Below, piece after piece: positions 46,337 to 57,393 of a stretch of DNA of 64,000 nt. Numbering within the stretch: the stretch's first letter is position 1; each line of letters opens with the position of its first letter. The stretch comes from Puccinia triticina. Its lineage: Eukaryota; Basidiomycota; Pucciniomycetes; Pucciniales; Pucciniaceae. The position numbers were made by a program, and so were the translations under genes. The notes beneath the pieces are model-generated. The model saw nothing but the letters and a program-made list of their open reading frames with translations. It ran no database searches and had not been told where the DNA came from. Location: positions 2,666,001 through 2,730,000 of the forward strand of contig NC_070558.1 of assembly GCF_026914185.1 (NCBI RefSeq). Reading direction: 5' to 3'.

Positions 46337-49300
46337 CAATCAATAATGGATCCTGGACTCGCTGATACTGCTGCCTCAACAGACACAAAACATGGCAACA
46401 ACTCATCTACTTGTCAGTTCCCAATTGGCCGACAAACAATACTGGATCCTTGACTCGCCGCTACTGCCTTACCAGACACAAAAAATGGTGAAAAACCTCC
46501 AAAAACTGACAAAGATCCTCCATTGGAAGACAAAACTGCATCAAACGCTGACTCTGAACTCAGTAATATGATTCCGGCGCCAAAAACTGACGAAGATCCT
46601 CTACTCGAAGATGAAATCACAAAAAACGCCAACTCTGAACTCAATAAAACGATTCCAGCGCCCCCGGAACAGAGCTACGCGTCAAGGAAGGAGTGCTACA
46701 ACAGTATCCAGACTTGGGCCCTCAATAATGGCTATGCCATTGCCATGGCTAGATCATACCCATTCAAAGGTTCAACTTGAGTTGTTTACCAATGCAATAA
46801 GTCTAGCTATTATTGGCCTCATCGAAACCAGGCAAAGGACACTCTAGATGACAACAACTTGGATTCTCAGCTGGATACTCTTGACAAAAAGAAAACAGAT
46901 CCTCTAGACGAAAAGAAAACCCCAGATGCTCCTCTAGACAAAAAGAAAACTCTAGATGCTCCCTGGGACAAAAAACAAGAAAAGAAAGACAACTTGACCG
47001 CTCTGAAGCCCAAAACAAATGTTGGGCTAACTCGCAAGGCCATGTGCCCATTCCGCTTGAATCTAACACAAAACCTAGATACCAACAAGTGGGACTTGGA
47101 GATCAAAAACTCAGCCCACAATCACGCGCGCTCAGACCATCCTACAGCCCACATCATCCACCAAAGACTCACCGCTGAGCAGATTGAAGAAGCCAGAAAG
47201 TTCCGAGCTGCGGGAGTTATGACAATCAAAAAAAAAAACTCATTGATGAAATCTAGTGCGACTCCACTTCTGGCGCCGTTCAGATCAATCCACAACTTCA
47301 ATTACCGAGAAAAGAAAAAGGAACTCAAAGGAAGATCCCCAATGGTGGCTGTGATTGATTGCCTCAGATCCAAATCTTTCACTTACCAAACAAAATCAAC
47401 TTTCAACGTCAGGACAGGCTTGGATCACTTGTCCGCATTGTTTTTCACGCTTCCAGAATCCCTAGAACTAGCTTTGAAGCATCCATACTGTATTGAGATC
47501 GACGCGAATTTTAAGACAAATCTTTATGATATGCCTCTGTTACATATTGGAGGTATTAACTCATGTAATCAATCATTTACTCTTGGGTTTTGCTTCCTTG
47601 CCAAGGAGCAGGAGCCTGATTTTACTTGGGCTTTGCAGCAGCTGAAATTGGCACTTCAACCGCATGTCCCTTCTGTGATCCTTACCAACAAGGAGGCAGC
47701 TCTAATGACCGTGATTCAAACCGTCTTCCCAACTACCTGCAACCTCCTGTGTCAGTGGCACATTGGCCAAAACCTGTTCACGCACTGTTGTCCAATCCTC
47801 GGCGAGGAAGCTTATGTGAAATTCTGATTGGTGTGGAACTGTCTCTTGTTTTCTAGATCAGCCAGCATTTACGAGAAGAACTTGGTCAAGTTGGAGTCTA
47901 CCTGTACACCTGAGATCATGGCGTATCTCAAAAAAAAATTGGTTCAATCTGACCAACCAATTTGTCAAGTATCAGATCAGTGATGTACTTCATTTCAACA
48001 ATGTCACAACTTCCCGAATTGAGAGTCTGCATGCCTCCGTCAAGCAATTCCTTAAGGGAAGAAACTCCTTGATGCACACGACTATCACCAATATGCATGA
48101 TGCAGTCAAACATCAGCTACACAAGCTCATGATCAAATGCACCACTCAGAAGCAAGTCCACAACAACAACCTACCCAAAGTACTTAGTCGCCTAGGCGGA
48201 AACATCTCTCATCATGCAATTATAACAATGCAATGCTTGCTAGCTTCCAATAAGTCTTGCGAATGCAAGAACTGTTCTCACAAAACTTAAATGGTAATCC
48301 CCTGTGCCCACAAAATCCAAAAGCTTGAAGCGGATGGTCTTTATGTGGATAGTGAATCTATTCACAAGCAGTGGCATCTTCCAGAAAAATCTGTATGTTT
48401 GTCTCTCCGTTGACTTGATATCTTGATTTCCTGCTTCAACTGTTCCCCATGTTTCTTTTTACAGGAGATTGATATCTTGCAGCAAACTCAGACTGATCAA
48501 TTACCCAGCAACAAAGAGTATGAAAAGATATTCCTGCAGGAGATCTACAAGCGCTTTCAGAATCTGCCCACGCACAAAAAGCCCGACTGCATCAAGGAGT
48601 TCACTCAGTTACTTGACCAATCACATGTCCTGAAACCTCTTGAAAACCCTATCAAACAACCACACAAAGGTTGTCTAAAAGGGGCGGTGAACAAGCCCAA
48701 AGAAGAATCACAAAAATTGACTAAACGCAATCCCTCGGCATGGGAGTACCAAGTGCCCAAAAAGAAACCAGGTCGACCATTAAAGACCAAACCTCCCACT
48801 GGCAATCCCAAAAATGTTGAAACTGGACAAAAGCGTCCCTGAGGGCGACCTGTTGGATCAAAGGTCAGTTACACTGTTGTCAATGTCTTATTTTTTTTAA
48901 GGCTAACTTTTGTGGCCTTCTTGATTTCAAGCAGAACAAATCAAAACAACTCAAAAAGTCTATCTCTGAGAGTGAGAGCTCTGCATTGTCAAGCAATTCT
49001 GAGGACAAGGAGCTTCCAGCCAATCCGTTAGAGCTAGTAACTGTAAGCCTCATCTTAATTCTTGATTGAATCCTTTACTTATTCAAATGGTGGACTTCCA
49101 ATGTATATACAACAGAGATTGAGAAGGGTTGTTCAACGATCCAATCAAAAAACCAGGTTGGCTTTAGCTTTGAAAGACAATGAAATCCCCAATGGGAATG
49201 AAACCCTCAATGAGAAAGAATGGAAACCAGCCAAAAACACAGATCAAGAAGAAAACATTCTGGACACTTCCAGAACCAAGAAACAGGAGGATGATGGTGC

Positions 49301-50091
49301 AAAAAACAATGAAGAAAAAACAGACCAAGAGCTGGATGATGATTCTGAGGCAGTATCAAGATGGGTAAAGTTTAATCAGGTAAGCTATGACTGCTCTAAT
49401 ACAAATACCTTTGTAGATTGATGCAGACTAACTACCATTTGCTTAATCTACATTCTTTTGGTAGGCCCACCCTTTTTATACTTTGGTTGCGGTGAGATTG
49501 AGGTCTACTATCTCAATGTTAATTGATGTGGACGGCGACGGTCATTGTGGCTTCAGATCAGCAGCTGTAAGCATGGGTCTAGAGGACGAATCATGGCCTG
49601 ACATTCGCAGGGAGATGTTGAAGCCGATGGACAAAAATTCTGTTTACAAGGAGGAAAAGTACATCTCAACAATCTCGGATTTGACCCCTTTTGACCGATT
49701 AAGGTTGAACCTCAATTACTTTTTCTCTCCTACGCGATCAAAGCAATATTGGATGAACTTCCCTTGACATGGCGATCTTCTGGCCGATGCATTCCAATGA
49801 CCCGTTATTCACATTTCAAACCTTATCATCTCGACGTTCCTTCCTTTGTTGCACGGCCCAACAACCAATCCACCAATATTCATTGTATATCTTGAAGGTC
49901 ATTATCATTTTAATGCTTTCCGCTTTGAGGGAAGCATTTATCCTGCTCCAAAAATAAGTTCACACTGGTTTAAATGGAGAAGCGAGGACGCAAAGGAATG
50001 GGAAAATGTTATACAGTTAAATTGTGATGAATGGGACAGAAGATTTCCTCATGATCCCAATGTTTCTCCAGTTGTTTTTGAGTTAGAATAA
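46337..50091 (+). pseudogene. MULE transposase fused by splicing to an OTU protease
   Basis: In order: FAR1-type N-terminus (SYASRKECYNSIQTWALNNG ... CPFRLNLTQNL ... SAHNHARSDHP), a MULE transposase core (YCIEIDANFKTNLYDMPLLH with a DDE Asp, FCFLAKEQEPDFTWALQQL, VILTNKEAALMTVI with the second Asp, CQWHIGQNL), a region with TTSRIESLHASVKQFL, then after introns (48396-48464, about 48862-48931, 49381-49464) AT-hook-like KKKPGRPLK and RP-stop-GRPVGSK, an acidic linker, and an OTU domain with VDGDGHCGFRSAAVSMG (catalytic Asp and Cys) and FIVYLEGHYHF (His). Stops: TGA at 46778, 47825, 48840, 49765 and 49798; TAA at about 48288; one frameshift in the A-run near 47931. The 5' region holds a tandem duplicate (about 46338 and 46434). 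The element is dead, but its architecture is clear. Confidence 0.85.
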
Positions 50092-50650
50092 AGAAAATAA
50101 ACAATGCTTCACCACTCCTTAAACTAGTTTCTTTTCTGCGTTGCTTTTAAAACCTCCATAAGAAATACACACTCCTTAGAAATACACACTCCTTTGAATC
50201 AAAACAATTTTTCCCCAAATGACACTTCAATTTTCAATGATCTACCTCTTTAAGGGGGTGGGTTTGATTCCTGACAGTGAAGAAGAGCTTCCACAGCTTT
50301 AATCAAGCTAAAAAAATTCTTGGTCATTACTCAGGAGACCAGGGAGTGGATCACTGCCCCAACATGCTTAAATTACACCAATACCTATTTGATGTACAGA
50401 AAAGCTCGGGAGAATTATGAAAATTATCAGGCCATGAATTTGCACATGCACCATTATACTGTGAAGCTTTTGTGGCTACTGGGGCACAGGAAGCGGTTCT
50501 ACAGGTCCCTGCCGCATTAAAATCTGAATTTTTCTTCTCAATTTTCTCTAGGCTCAAGGAGACCCCCAACTGACTTGATTATTTTTTGGGGGGGTTATAA
50601 AAGGTCATTCTATCGATCCCTCAACTAATATCTCAAGAAATGTCAGCCGT
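50092..50650. other. Intergenic behind the MULE
   Basis: No gene recognised; probably 3' part of the MULE element and its unknown terminus. Confidence 0.35.
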
Positions 50651-50654
50651 TTTT

Positions 50655-50775
50655 TCGGGGGAATTCACAGTGCGCAAAGAGCCGTGGCAAAAGCGCGCAC
50701 TGGGGGCAGGACGTCGAGACAACGGCCCCCACAGTGCGCAAAGAGTTTTTTTGCAGTGCGCGAAGTAAGTCTGTA
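50655..50775. mobile_element. Short element of the TTACTTCGCGCA terminal family
   Basis: CAGTGCGCAAAGAG words occur in both halves and the right end reads GTGCGCGAAGTAAGTCTGTA, the inverted form of the ACAGACTTACTTCGCGCAC terminus. GACGTCGAGAC is in the centre. Similar to 57187-57298. Confidence 0.6.
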
Positions 50776-50801
50776 TCTTTTTTCCTTGTCTCAATCATTT
50801 A

Positions 50802-50953
50802 GGCCCCATTTGGAGCCCATATAGTTGTGTGATATGATCTGGAAATTTGTGAGATCTGATCAAGTTTTGGCAGACCTGATCAGATGTCACATAGGATGTC
50901 AGGCAAAAAAATAATAATATATCACCCAGATTATATTGGCTCCAAACAGGGCC
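50802..50953. mobile_element. PIF/Harbinger-like MITE
   Basis: 152 bp, ends GGCCCCATTTGGAGCC / GGCTCCAAACAGGGCC, flanked by TTA at 50799-50801 and 50954-50956. A TTA target and GGCCCTGTTTGG-type ends are classic for PIF/Harbinger. A second such left end, GGCCCCGTTTGGACGCC, starts at 51090 after TTAA; its partner was not found. Confidence 0.8.
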
Positions 50954-51153
50954 TTACCTTAGAAATTAACAAAGAAAAGGAAAACAGAAAATATCTAACT
51001 CATCTCAAAAATTTGGTAGTAATGGAAAAACCAATTGGTTTCACTCATGACTTATATCTTTTTCTATAAATTTTTACATTTCTTGTTAAGGCCCCGTTTG
51101 GACGCCCAGTGTGATATGATAAATTGCATAATAAAATACATAACACCCATTAG

Positions 51154-51952
51154 GGGGGTTCACAATAGGATAAAAATAAAACTTTAAAGCTAATTTTAAG
51201 GCCTTTATGAACAATTTTTTAAAAAGTGAAGAAGTTGCTCTGATTCTCAGGGGACACCCAGTCCTGCACATCTTGCCAGATTTTTAAAAATTTGTTGATA
51301 AAGGCCTTAAAATTGACTCTAAAATTTTATTTTTATCCTATTAGGGGGGTTCACAATAGGGGGGTTCACAATAGGATAAAAGTAAAATTTTAGAGTCAAT
51401 TTTAAGGTCTTTATCAACAAATTTTTAAAAATCTGGCAAGGTGTACAGGACTGGGTATCCCCTGAGAATCAGAGCAACATCTTTATTTTTTAAAAAGTTG
51501 TTCACAAAGGCCTTAAAATTAGCTCTAAAGTTTTATTTTTATCCTATTGTGAACCCCCCTAATAGGGGGGTTCACAATAGGATTTTAATAAAACTTTAGA
51601 GCCCATTTTAAGGACTTTGTGAACCAATTTTCAGAAAAGTACAAGTTGCTCTGATTGCCAAGGAACACCCAAATGTGAACAGCTTAAAAAAATTCCAAAA
51701 CATTGTTCATAAAGGCCTCAAAATGAGCTTTGAAATTTTATTAAAATCCTATTGTGAACCCCCCAAATAGGATAAAGATACAACTTTAGAGCTGATATTA
51801 AGGCCTTTATGAACAACTTTTTAAAAATAAAGATGTTGCTCTGATTCTCAGGGGATACCCAGTCCTGTACACCTTGCCAGATTTTTAAAAATTTGTTGAT
51901 AAAGACCTTAAAATTGACTCTAAAATTTTACTTTTATCCTATTGTGAAATCC
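51154..51952. mobile_element. Cluster of four related foldback MITEs
   Basis: Four copies of about 190-200 bp lie end to end (51154, 51358, 51564, 51766). Each has ends GGGGGGTTCACAATAGGAT and its complement and an internal inverted pair around TTAAGGCCTTTATGAAC. Copies 1, 2 and 4 share CTCTGATTCTCAGGGGA; copy 3 is more diverged. End-to-end arrangement suggests repeated insertion into the element's own end. Confidence 0.85.
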
Positions 51953-51975
51953 AACTGTAATAAACCCAATCAAAA

Positions 51976-53490
51976 AATCATCAGATTTATCACATGTCTG
52001 TTTGGAACATCCACTCCAGAATACATTTGAGTCCATTTATAACAGGACTGTTTGGCAAACCAAGGCAGGCAGAGCTATATATGTACGCAGGCTGGAAGAG
52101 TACTTGCTACGCACCCTCTTGGTGACCGGTCAACCGGTCTCAAAGAGGAAGGACACGGCCTCTTGATGACCGGTCCACCAAGTCATTGAAGAGCACACAT
52201 CAACTTCTGGATGGCCGGTTTGACAGGCCATCCAGAGGACACCCTCTTGATGACCGTTCAACCGGTCATCGAAGAGGACTTCACCTCTTGATGACCCAAA
52301 CAGTCATTGAGAGGGACTCTACACCCTCTTGACGACCGGACAAGTCATTGAGAGGGATTCTACACCCTCTCAATGACTGGTTGAAACCAGTCATCAAGAG
52401 GGACTCTGCACCCTCTCAATGTCCGGTCAACCACTCATTGAGAGGGTGAGTACCTCTTGATGACCGGATCAAGAGGGAATCTACACCCTCTCAATGACCA
52501 GATCAGGAGGGACTCTACACCCTCTTGATGTCCGGTCAACCACTCATCGAGACGGTTAGTCCCTCTCGGTGACCGGATAAAGAGGGATTCTACACCCTCT
52601 TGATGAGTGGTTAAAGGGATATCAAGAGGGTGTAGAGTCCCTCTCAGTGACCAGTCAAGCAGTCACGCAGTCATTGAGTGGGATTCTACATCCTCTTGAT
52701 GATTGGTCAAGCAGTAATTGAGAGGGTGTAGAATCCCTCTATTACTGCTTGACCGGTCCCTCTTGATGACTGCTTGACCGGTCACCGAGAGGGACTCTAC
52801 ACCCTCTCAATATCCCTTCAACCACTCATCAAGAGGGTGTAGAATCCCTCTTTATCCGGTCACCGAGAGGGACTAACCGTCTCAATGAGTGGTTGACCGG
52901 ACATCAAGAGGGTGTAGAGTCCCTCCTGATCTGGTCATTGAGAGGGTGTAGATTCCCTCTTGATCCGGTCATCAAGATGGTGTAGAGTCCCTCTTGATCC
53001 GGTCATCAAGAGGGACTCACCCTCTCAATGAGTGGTTGACCGGACATCGAGAGGGTGTAGAGTCCCTCTCGATGACTGGTTTCAACCAGTCATGGAGAGG
53101 GTGTAGAATCCCTCTTGATGACTTGTCCAGTCGTCGAGAGGGTGTAGAGTCCCTCTCAATGACTGGTTGGGTCATCAAGAGGTGAAGTCCTCTTTGATGA
53201 CTGGTTGAACGGTCATTGAGAGGGTGTCCTCTGGATGGCCTGTCAAACCGGCCATCCAGAATTTGATGTGTGCTCTTCAATGACTTGGTGGACCGGTCAT
53301 CAAGAGGCTGTGTCCTTCCTCTTTGAGACCGGTTGACTGGTCACCAAGAGGGTGTGTAGTAAGTACTCTTCCAGCCTACGTACATATATAGCTCTGCCTG
53401 CCTTGGTTTGCCAAACAGTCCTGTTATAAATGGACTCAAATGTATTCTGGATTGGATGTGCCAAACAGACATGTGATAAATCTGATGATT
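51976..53490. mobile_element. 1.5-kb palindromic element next to GPI1 exons
   Basis: Arms 51976-52730 and about 52736-53490 are inverted copies with point differences and indels. Outer words: AATCATCAGATTTATCACAT, GGAACATCCACTCCAGAATA, AGAGCTATATATGTACGCAG, and complements on the right. No matching target duplication seen, so the true ends may lie further out. The right edge is about 35 bp from the splice acceptor of a GPI1 exon. Confidence 0.85.
52125..53355. repeat. CCGGTCATC-type hairpin array D
   Basis: About 25 units of GACCGGTCAA / CTCAATGACTGG type separated by AGAGGGACTCTACACCCTCT, itself palindromic. The unit differs from array B by the CAAC insertion between half-hairpins. Arranged as mirror images around 52733. 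Confidence 0.92.
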
Positions 53491-53525
53491 ATTCTGTATT
53501 ATTTCCCCCCCCTCCTTTTGAACAG

Positions 53526-54274
53526 GTCGGAAGTACAGCGTATTGAGAAAACAAAATGAACCGGCAACTTATCAACTTGATCAGTTAATACTAGGGACAA
53601 TTTTGTTTACACTGGCGATCTTCTCATTCCCAACCATTCTGGCATTTTACATCCTAGCAAGTACAGTAAGCAGGCGGAAAAATTTCAAAAGGAATTGCCA
53701 CAGTCGATAGCTCCATGCTGAGATACCTGATGCCCCCCCCTAAATATTCTTTACATCTGGTTTTTAGACCCGCGTGTTGATTGTGTGGATCCATGGAATC
53801 ATTGGCACTGGCTTGTCTTTGCTGAACCACTTCCCTCTGTTTGTTTTGATGTTGAGAATTAAAGATCCGGCTTGCTTGCCCTGTATGTGACATTTTCTCC
53901 CCATCTGTTACTCTGTTACGTCCGATTAGTCACGATGGTCTAACGTGCACTTTTCGTTTAAGCTGGTGTTTGCTTTATCCCACTACATGATGACGGCGCA
54001 GCAAAGTTCAAACTCGAGGCGAGTTGTTTCTCCTAAGTCCCCGCTGGTCACCTTCCTGACTTGCTCGAGCTGACGCGGCTCTATCGCTTACCAATCGAAA
54101 ATTTCCCCGTTGCAGAATGTACCCGTCGGCCTCCCTTGGATCTTTTCTGATTACATCTCACTTTGGGTCAATCTAACTTCTCATTACTCGCCACGTCTGT
54201 TGTTGTATCATCTTTGTTCTGGGCAGCCAATAGCACCCCTAGCAACTCGTGCGGCTGCTTATAAGAGGCCGTAA
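53526..54274 (+). pseudogene. GPI1: GPI1/PIG-Q 3' exons (GPI-GlcNAc transferase subunit)
   Basis: Gpi1/PIG-Q is a membrane subunit of the complex that makes GlcNAc-phosphatidylinositol, the first step of GPI-anchor synthesis on the ER. Exons read 53526-53665 (KYSVLRKQNEPATYQLDQLI, then a membrane segment), 53768-53882 (VLIVWIHGIIGTGLSLLNHF followed by PLFVLMLRIKDPA, the most conserved block), 53963 to about 54022 (GVCFIPLHDDG) and 54116-54274 (VPVGLPWIFSDYISLW, stop TAA). Introns have GT...AG ends, but the phase between exons 3 and 4 does not close as read, so a small exon or frameshift is missed. No 5' exons are visible; a palindromic element lies directly upstream. Either the gene is truncated, or 5' exons lie beyond a very long intron. 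Confidence 0.8.
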
Positions 54275-54832
54275 TGAAACTTTATCTCAATCAATCGAGC
54301 ACATTGTTCTCCCTCCACGTCCAAACAAAAAGAAATGGAAGATCAAGTTTCTGGGGAGCATTTCAGTTGTTTCATACAAACGTTGGTCATCTGGCGAGAC
54401 TAGATATCTCTTGCAAGTGCTCATTGGCCGCATTCTCCAATCCCCTGAAGCAAATCGTGTTTGGCCAAGAACACACTTCCGCATAAGGCTCTGCTGGCTG
54501 GTCTCTCAAGCAGATGTACCTTGGTTTGCCAAGCTTGAGAAGTTGGGATGAGAATCAAGAGCAGAACTTAACCAACACTCTGATTCACTTTTATCCCCCC
54601 CATCAGCTGAAGAATATCTCACTCAAAAGCTAGCACTCTCCAAAAAACCAACAAGTATCTAGGAGAGTCAAAGATTCCCAGAAGTGTGCACAGCTGCTTG
54701 TCCTACGCTTAGGAAGCTTAAGGAACAGATGACACGGCGGACATTTCTATGTTGCTGTGTACCAACTACCTTCAGGGGCCGCAGTCACTTCTCACGGGGG
54801 CTATAATCGCGCAAGAAGATTTTCTCCGCTAA
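54275..54832. other. Intergenic between GPI1 and tRNA-Gly
   Basis: No gene recognised. The first part is the presumed GPI1 3' UTR. Confidence 0.4.
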
Positions 54833-54868
<36 letters not shown>

Positions 54869-54878
54869 TCAAGGAACT

Positions 54879-54913
<35 letters not shown>
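54833..54913 (+). tRNA. tRNA-Gly(GCC) with a probable 10-nt intron
   Basis: Acceptor stem GCGTTGT / ACAACGC pairs in all seven positions, with discriminator A. The D arm has the Gly-like TAGCGGTAAA loop and the T arm AGGGG-TTCGACT-CCCCT pairs fully. The anticodon stem GGGCC pairs with GGCCT only if about 10 nt (TCAAGGAACT) after TTGCCA are removed, which puts an intron at the canonical 37/38 position and leaves loop TTGCCAT with anticodon GCC. Mature length is then 71 nt, right for tRNA-Gly. Confidence 0.85.
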
Positions 54914-55462
54914 ATTATCCGAATTGAGCAGAGGTCTCATTTTGCTCACTGGACCTTTTTGCTCAATTGATCTTTTTCACTTGACCTTTTTGTTCATTTG
55001 ACCTTTTCGGGACAAAAATATGTCATAGATCGAAACCCACGTTGGTTGTTTGGTAAGCACTAGTCCACTCTGGGGCTTTGAGGAGAAGGGAGCACACGAT
55101 GATACAACGATCTGAGGGATCAGCCACACTCGTGTTTAGATCCATGGACCCTTCTTTTATTTTGGAATTCAGACGCGTGCCCACAGGCTCCATTCAGTCA
55201 CATTGAGATGATTCTTGCCATCGAATTGGAAACAATTGGCCCTGTAGAATTGCCTTGCCTCGGACATCCCACCCTCTTGACATGGTCACATAAAAAAACA
55301 AAAGAGTAAAAAAAAACGCGGCTTGGAAGAGATGGATTAGTGGAACTTGTTTCGGACCAAGTGTACTAAGCAAGTCAGTAACGAGTGCTGATCGAAGTAA
55401 TCAAGAGACGCTGATTTCAGTTTCTGATTGGCCCGATCCTAGAGAGCAAAGAAGCGACGACG
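54914..55462. other. Intergenic
   Basis: No gene recognised. A TTTT stretch about 25 nt behind the tRNA could end Pol III transcription. Repeated CTTTTTGCTCA and TTGACCTTTT words at about 54950-55010. Confidence 0.4.
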
Positions 55463-56171
55463 TCAGATTCCTGGAGCGGGCGCTTGGGTTTTGCGTGGAA
55501 GCAGCGAACGAGGGAAGAGAGAGCAGACACGCACCAGGGAGGCCGCGATGTCTTGAGCCTTGCCGTCCGCGGACGGGTGCTCGGGGTTGTTTCGAGTGGG
55601 GTTTCGAGGCTGGTTGTGCGGCTGGGCGCGGGGAGGCTCGGAGGCGGAAGCCGAGCCAGGAGGCGGCCGATCGGCCCCGTCGTCGCCGTCGTCGTCGTCC
55701 GGCCCTCTGTCACTAAGACCCCCTGCGGCTGGGGGATGGTGGGAGGGGAGGAAATCGGAGAGCGAGGAGGAGGGGTCGAGCTGGAACTGGAGGTGCCGCA
55801 GATCGAGCAGCTCTTCCGCTTCTTCTTGCGGTGGGTGGGCGTGGAGCTGTTCGAGCTGAGGTTGTATGGGCTGGGGGCGAGTTGAGGGGCTGGTGGGAGG
55901 CGCGGGGGCGAGCCGGGACTGCAGGTCTCTCCAGACGTCCGGCCGGGAGGACCATTCGAGGCCGGCGGAGCCGCCGGGCAGCGGCTGTGGAGAGGAGGGA
56001 TACTCTTCGCAGGGATGGTGGGCATGGGAGGCGCGTTTCTGGACGCTGAGGAAGATGAGCCGCAGCAGGCGGCGGTCCTTGAACCTTCGCGGGCTGCCGA
56101 AGGCTTCCAGGAAGCGGATCATGGTCTGGAGGCGGCGGACGAGGCGGTCGAAGGCCTGCTCGGCCCGCCGG
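55463..56171 (-). pseudogene. GC-rich coding fragment of unknown function, 5' truncated
   Basis: Open minus-strand frame from the array border at 56171 to a stop at 55463. The first 55 residues (RRAEQAFDRLVRRLQTMIRF, SPRRFKDRRLLRLIFLSVQ) look like a folded helical domain; the rest is Pro/Ser/Gln-rich with acidic DDDDGDDGAD. GC content and codon use differ sharply from the surrounding transposons, so this is likely host coding sequence. I do not recognise the family. The frame enters hairpin array E without a start, so the 5' part was lost or displaced when the array element arrived. Confidence 0.45.
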
Positions 56172-56576
56172 TTCCCTCTCGATGACTGCTTGACCGGTCA
56201 CTGAGAGGGACTCTACACCCTCTCGATAACCGGTCAACCACTCATCAAGAGGGTGTAGAATCATCCGGTCATTGAGAGGGACTCACCCTCTCGATGAGTG
56301 GTTGACCGGACATCGAGAGGGTGTAGAGTCCCTCTCGATGACTGGTTTCAACCAGTCATGGAGAGGGTGTAGAATCCCTCTCGATGACTTGTCCGGTCGT
56401 CGAGAGGGTGTAGAGTCCCTCTTGATGACTGGTCGGGTCATCGAGAGGTGAAGTCCTCTTCGACGACCGGTTGAATGGTCATCGAGAGGGTGTCCTCTGG
56501 ATGGCCTGTCAAACCGGCCATCCAGAAGTTGATGCGTGCTCTTCGATGACCGGTAATTGACCGGTCATCGGGAGGT
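56172..56576. repeat. CCGGTCATC-type hairpin array E (half of a palindrome)
   Basis: Matches the right half of array D (52740-53350) block by block, including the GGATGGCCTGTCAAACCGGC unit, but with more CG dinucleotides kept. Only one arm is present, so it is a truncated relative of the 51976-53490 element. Confidence 0.88.
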
Positions 56577-57186
56577 TGTGTACACCACAGGAGCGATCGA
56601 GAGAACTCGGGACGTTCCCAGAACGGTTGCAGGAATCACGCGTCCTAGCAACCGCTAGGACCGCCATGAAACGTTAAGGTCGTCTCGTTGGCCGTAGGAC
56701 ACTTTTTAGACATCATTTTTTCATTGACGTCCTTGCCGACCGCGGTGGTTGCAGCATCTGGGGTTGCTAGGACGTCAAAGTCCTCTTGACGGAAGGCTTG
56801 GTGTTGAGAGGACGATGGCCTCAACCCAGCCGTTCTCGGGATACCTGGGTTATCCTGACGCTTTCACTGATAGGACACTTGGGTTGCAAGGACAGCCTGC
56901 TCAAGCGTCCAAACAACGCTTTGAGGACATGATCGTCAATAGGATGCTTGGGTTCCTGGGACGTCTTGACAAAACGTCAAAAAGATGTTTTCATTAACCA
57001 AAAATTCCCGTTGACAGCAAGGTCACCCAACTTGGGCGTTGCTAGAACAGGATAGTCCGACCAACCAGTTCTCAACGCTCAGGTTGCAGTTTTTTTTTTT
57101 TGCTTTCCTGCGCCCACCTGCAAAGATGCTTTGCCAAGTGAGTGTTCAAGAAGACAGCTTGATTTTAACTTTTTTTCTTTTTTTTT

Positions 57187-57298
57187 TGGACCTACTTCGC
57201 GCAGCAGCGGAAAACTCTTCGCGCACAGAATCGACCGTCCCCCGACGTCGAGCCCGCTGTGCGCAAAGAGTTTTCCGCTGCTGCGCAAAGTAGGTCCG
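57187..57298. mobile_element. 112-bp MITE of the TTACTTCGCGCA terminal family
   Basis: Ends GGACCTACTTCGCGCAGCAG / CTGCTGCGCAAAGTAGGTCC, with GGAAAACTCTT and its complement inside. Flanked by T-runs on both sides. The outer word CTACTTCGCGCA relates it to the termini of 40296, 14091, 44923 and 50655. Confidence 0.8.
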
Positions 57299-57393
57299 TT
57301 TTTTTTACCTTCAATGTTTTTTTTGTGGAAAGGTGGAAGCAATCTGGTTCGCTTCGGTATACAGGGTGCAATTCCACTGGATAGGTATAGCTA

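Noticed and set aside
46262..46453. Separate small gene before the MULE
   Set aside because: It spans the end of the 45277-46324 element and the duplicated 5' region of the MULE; no family motif.
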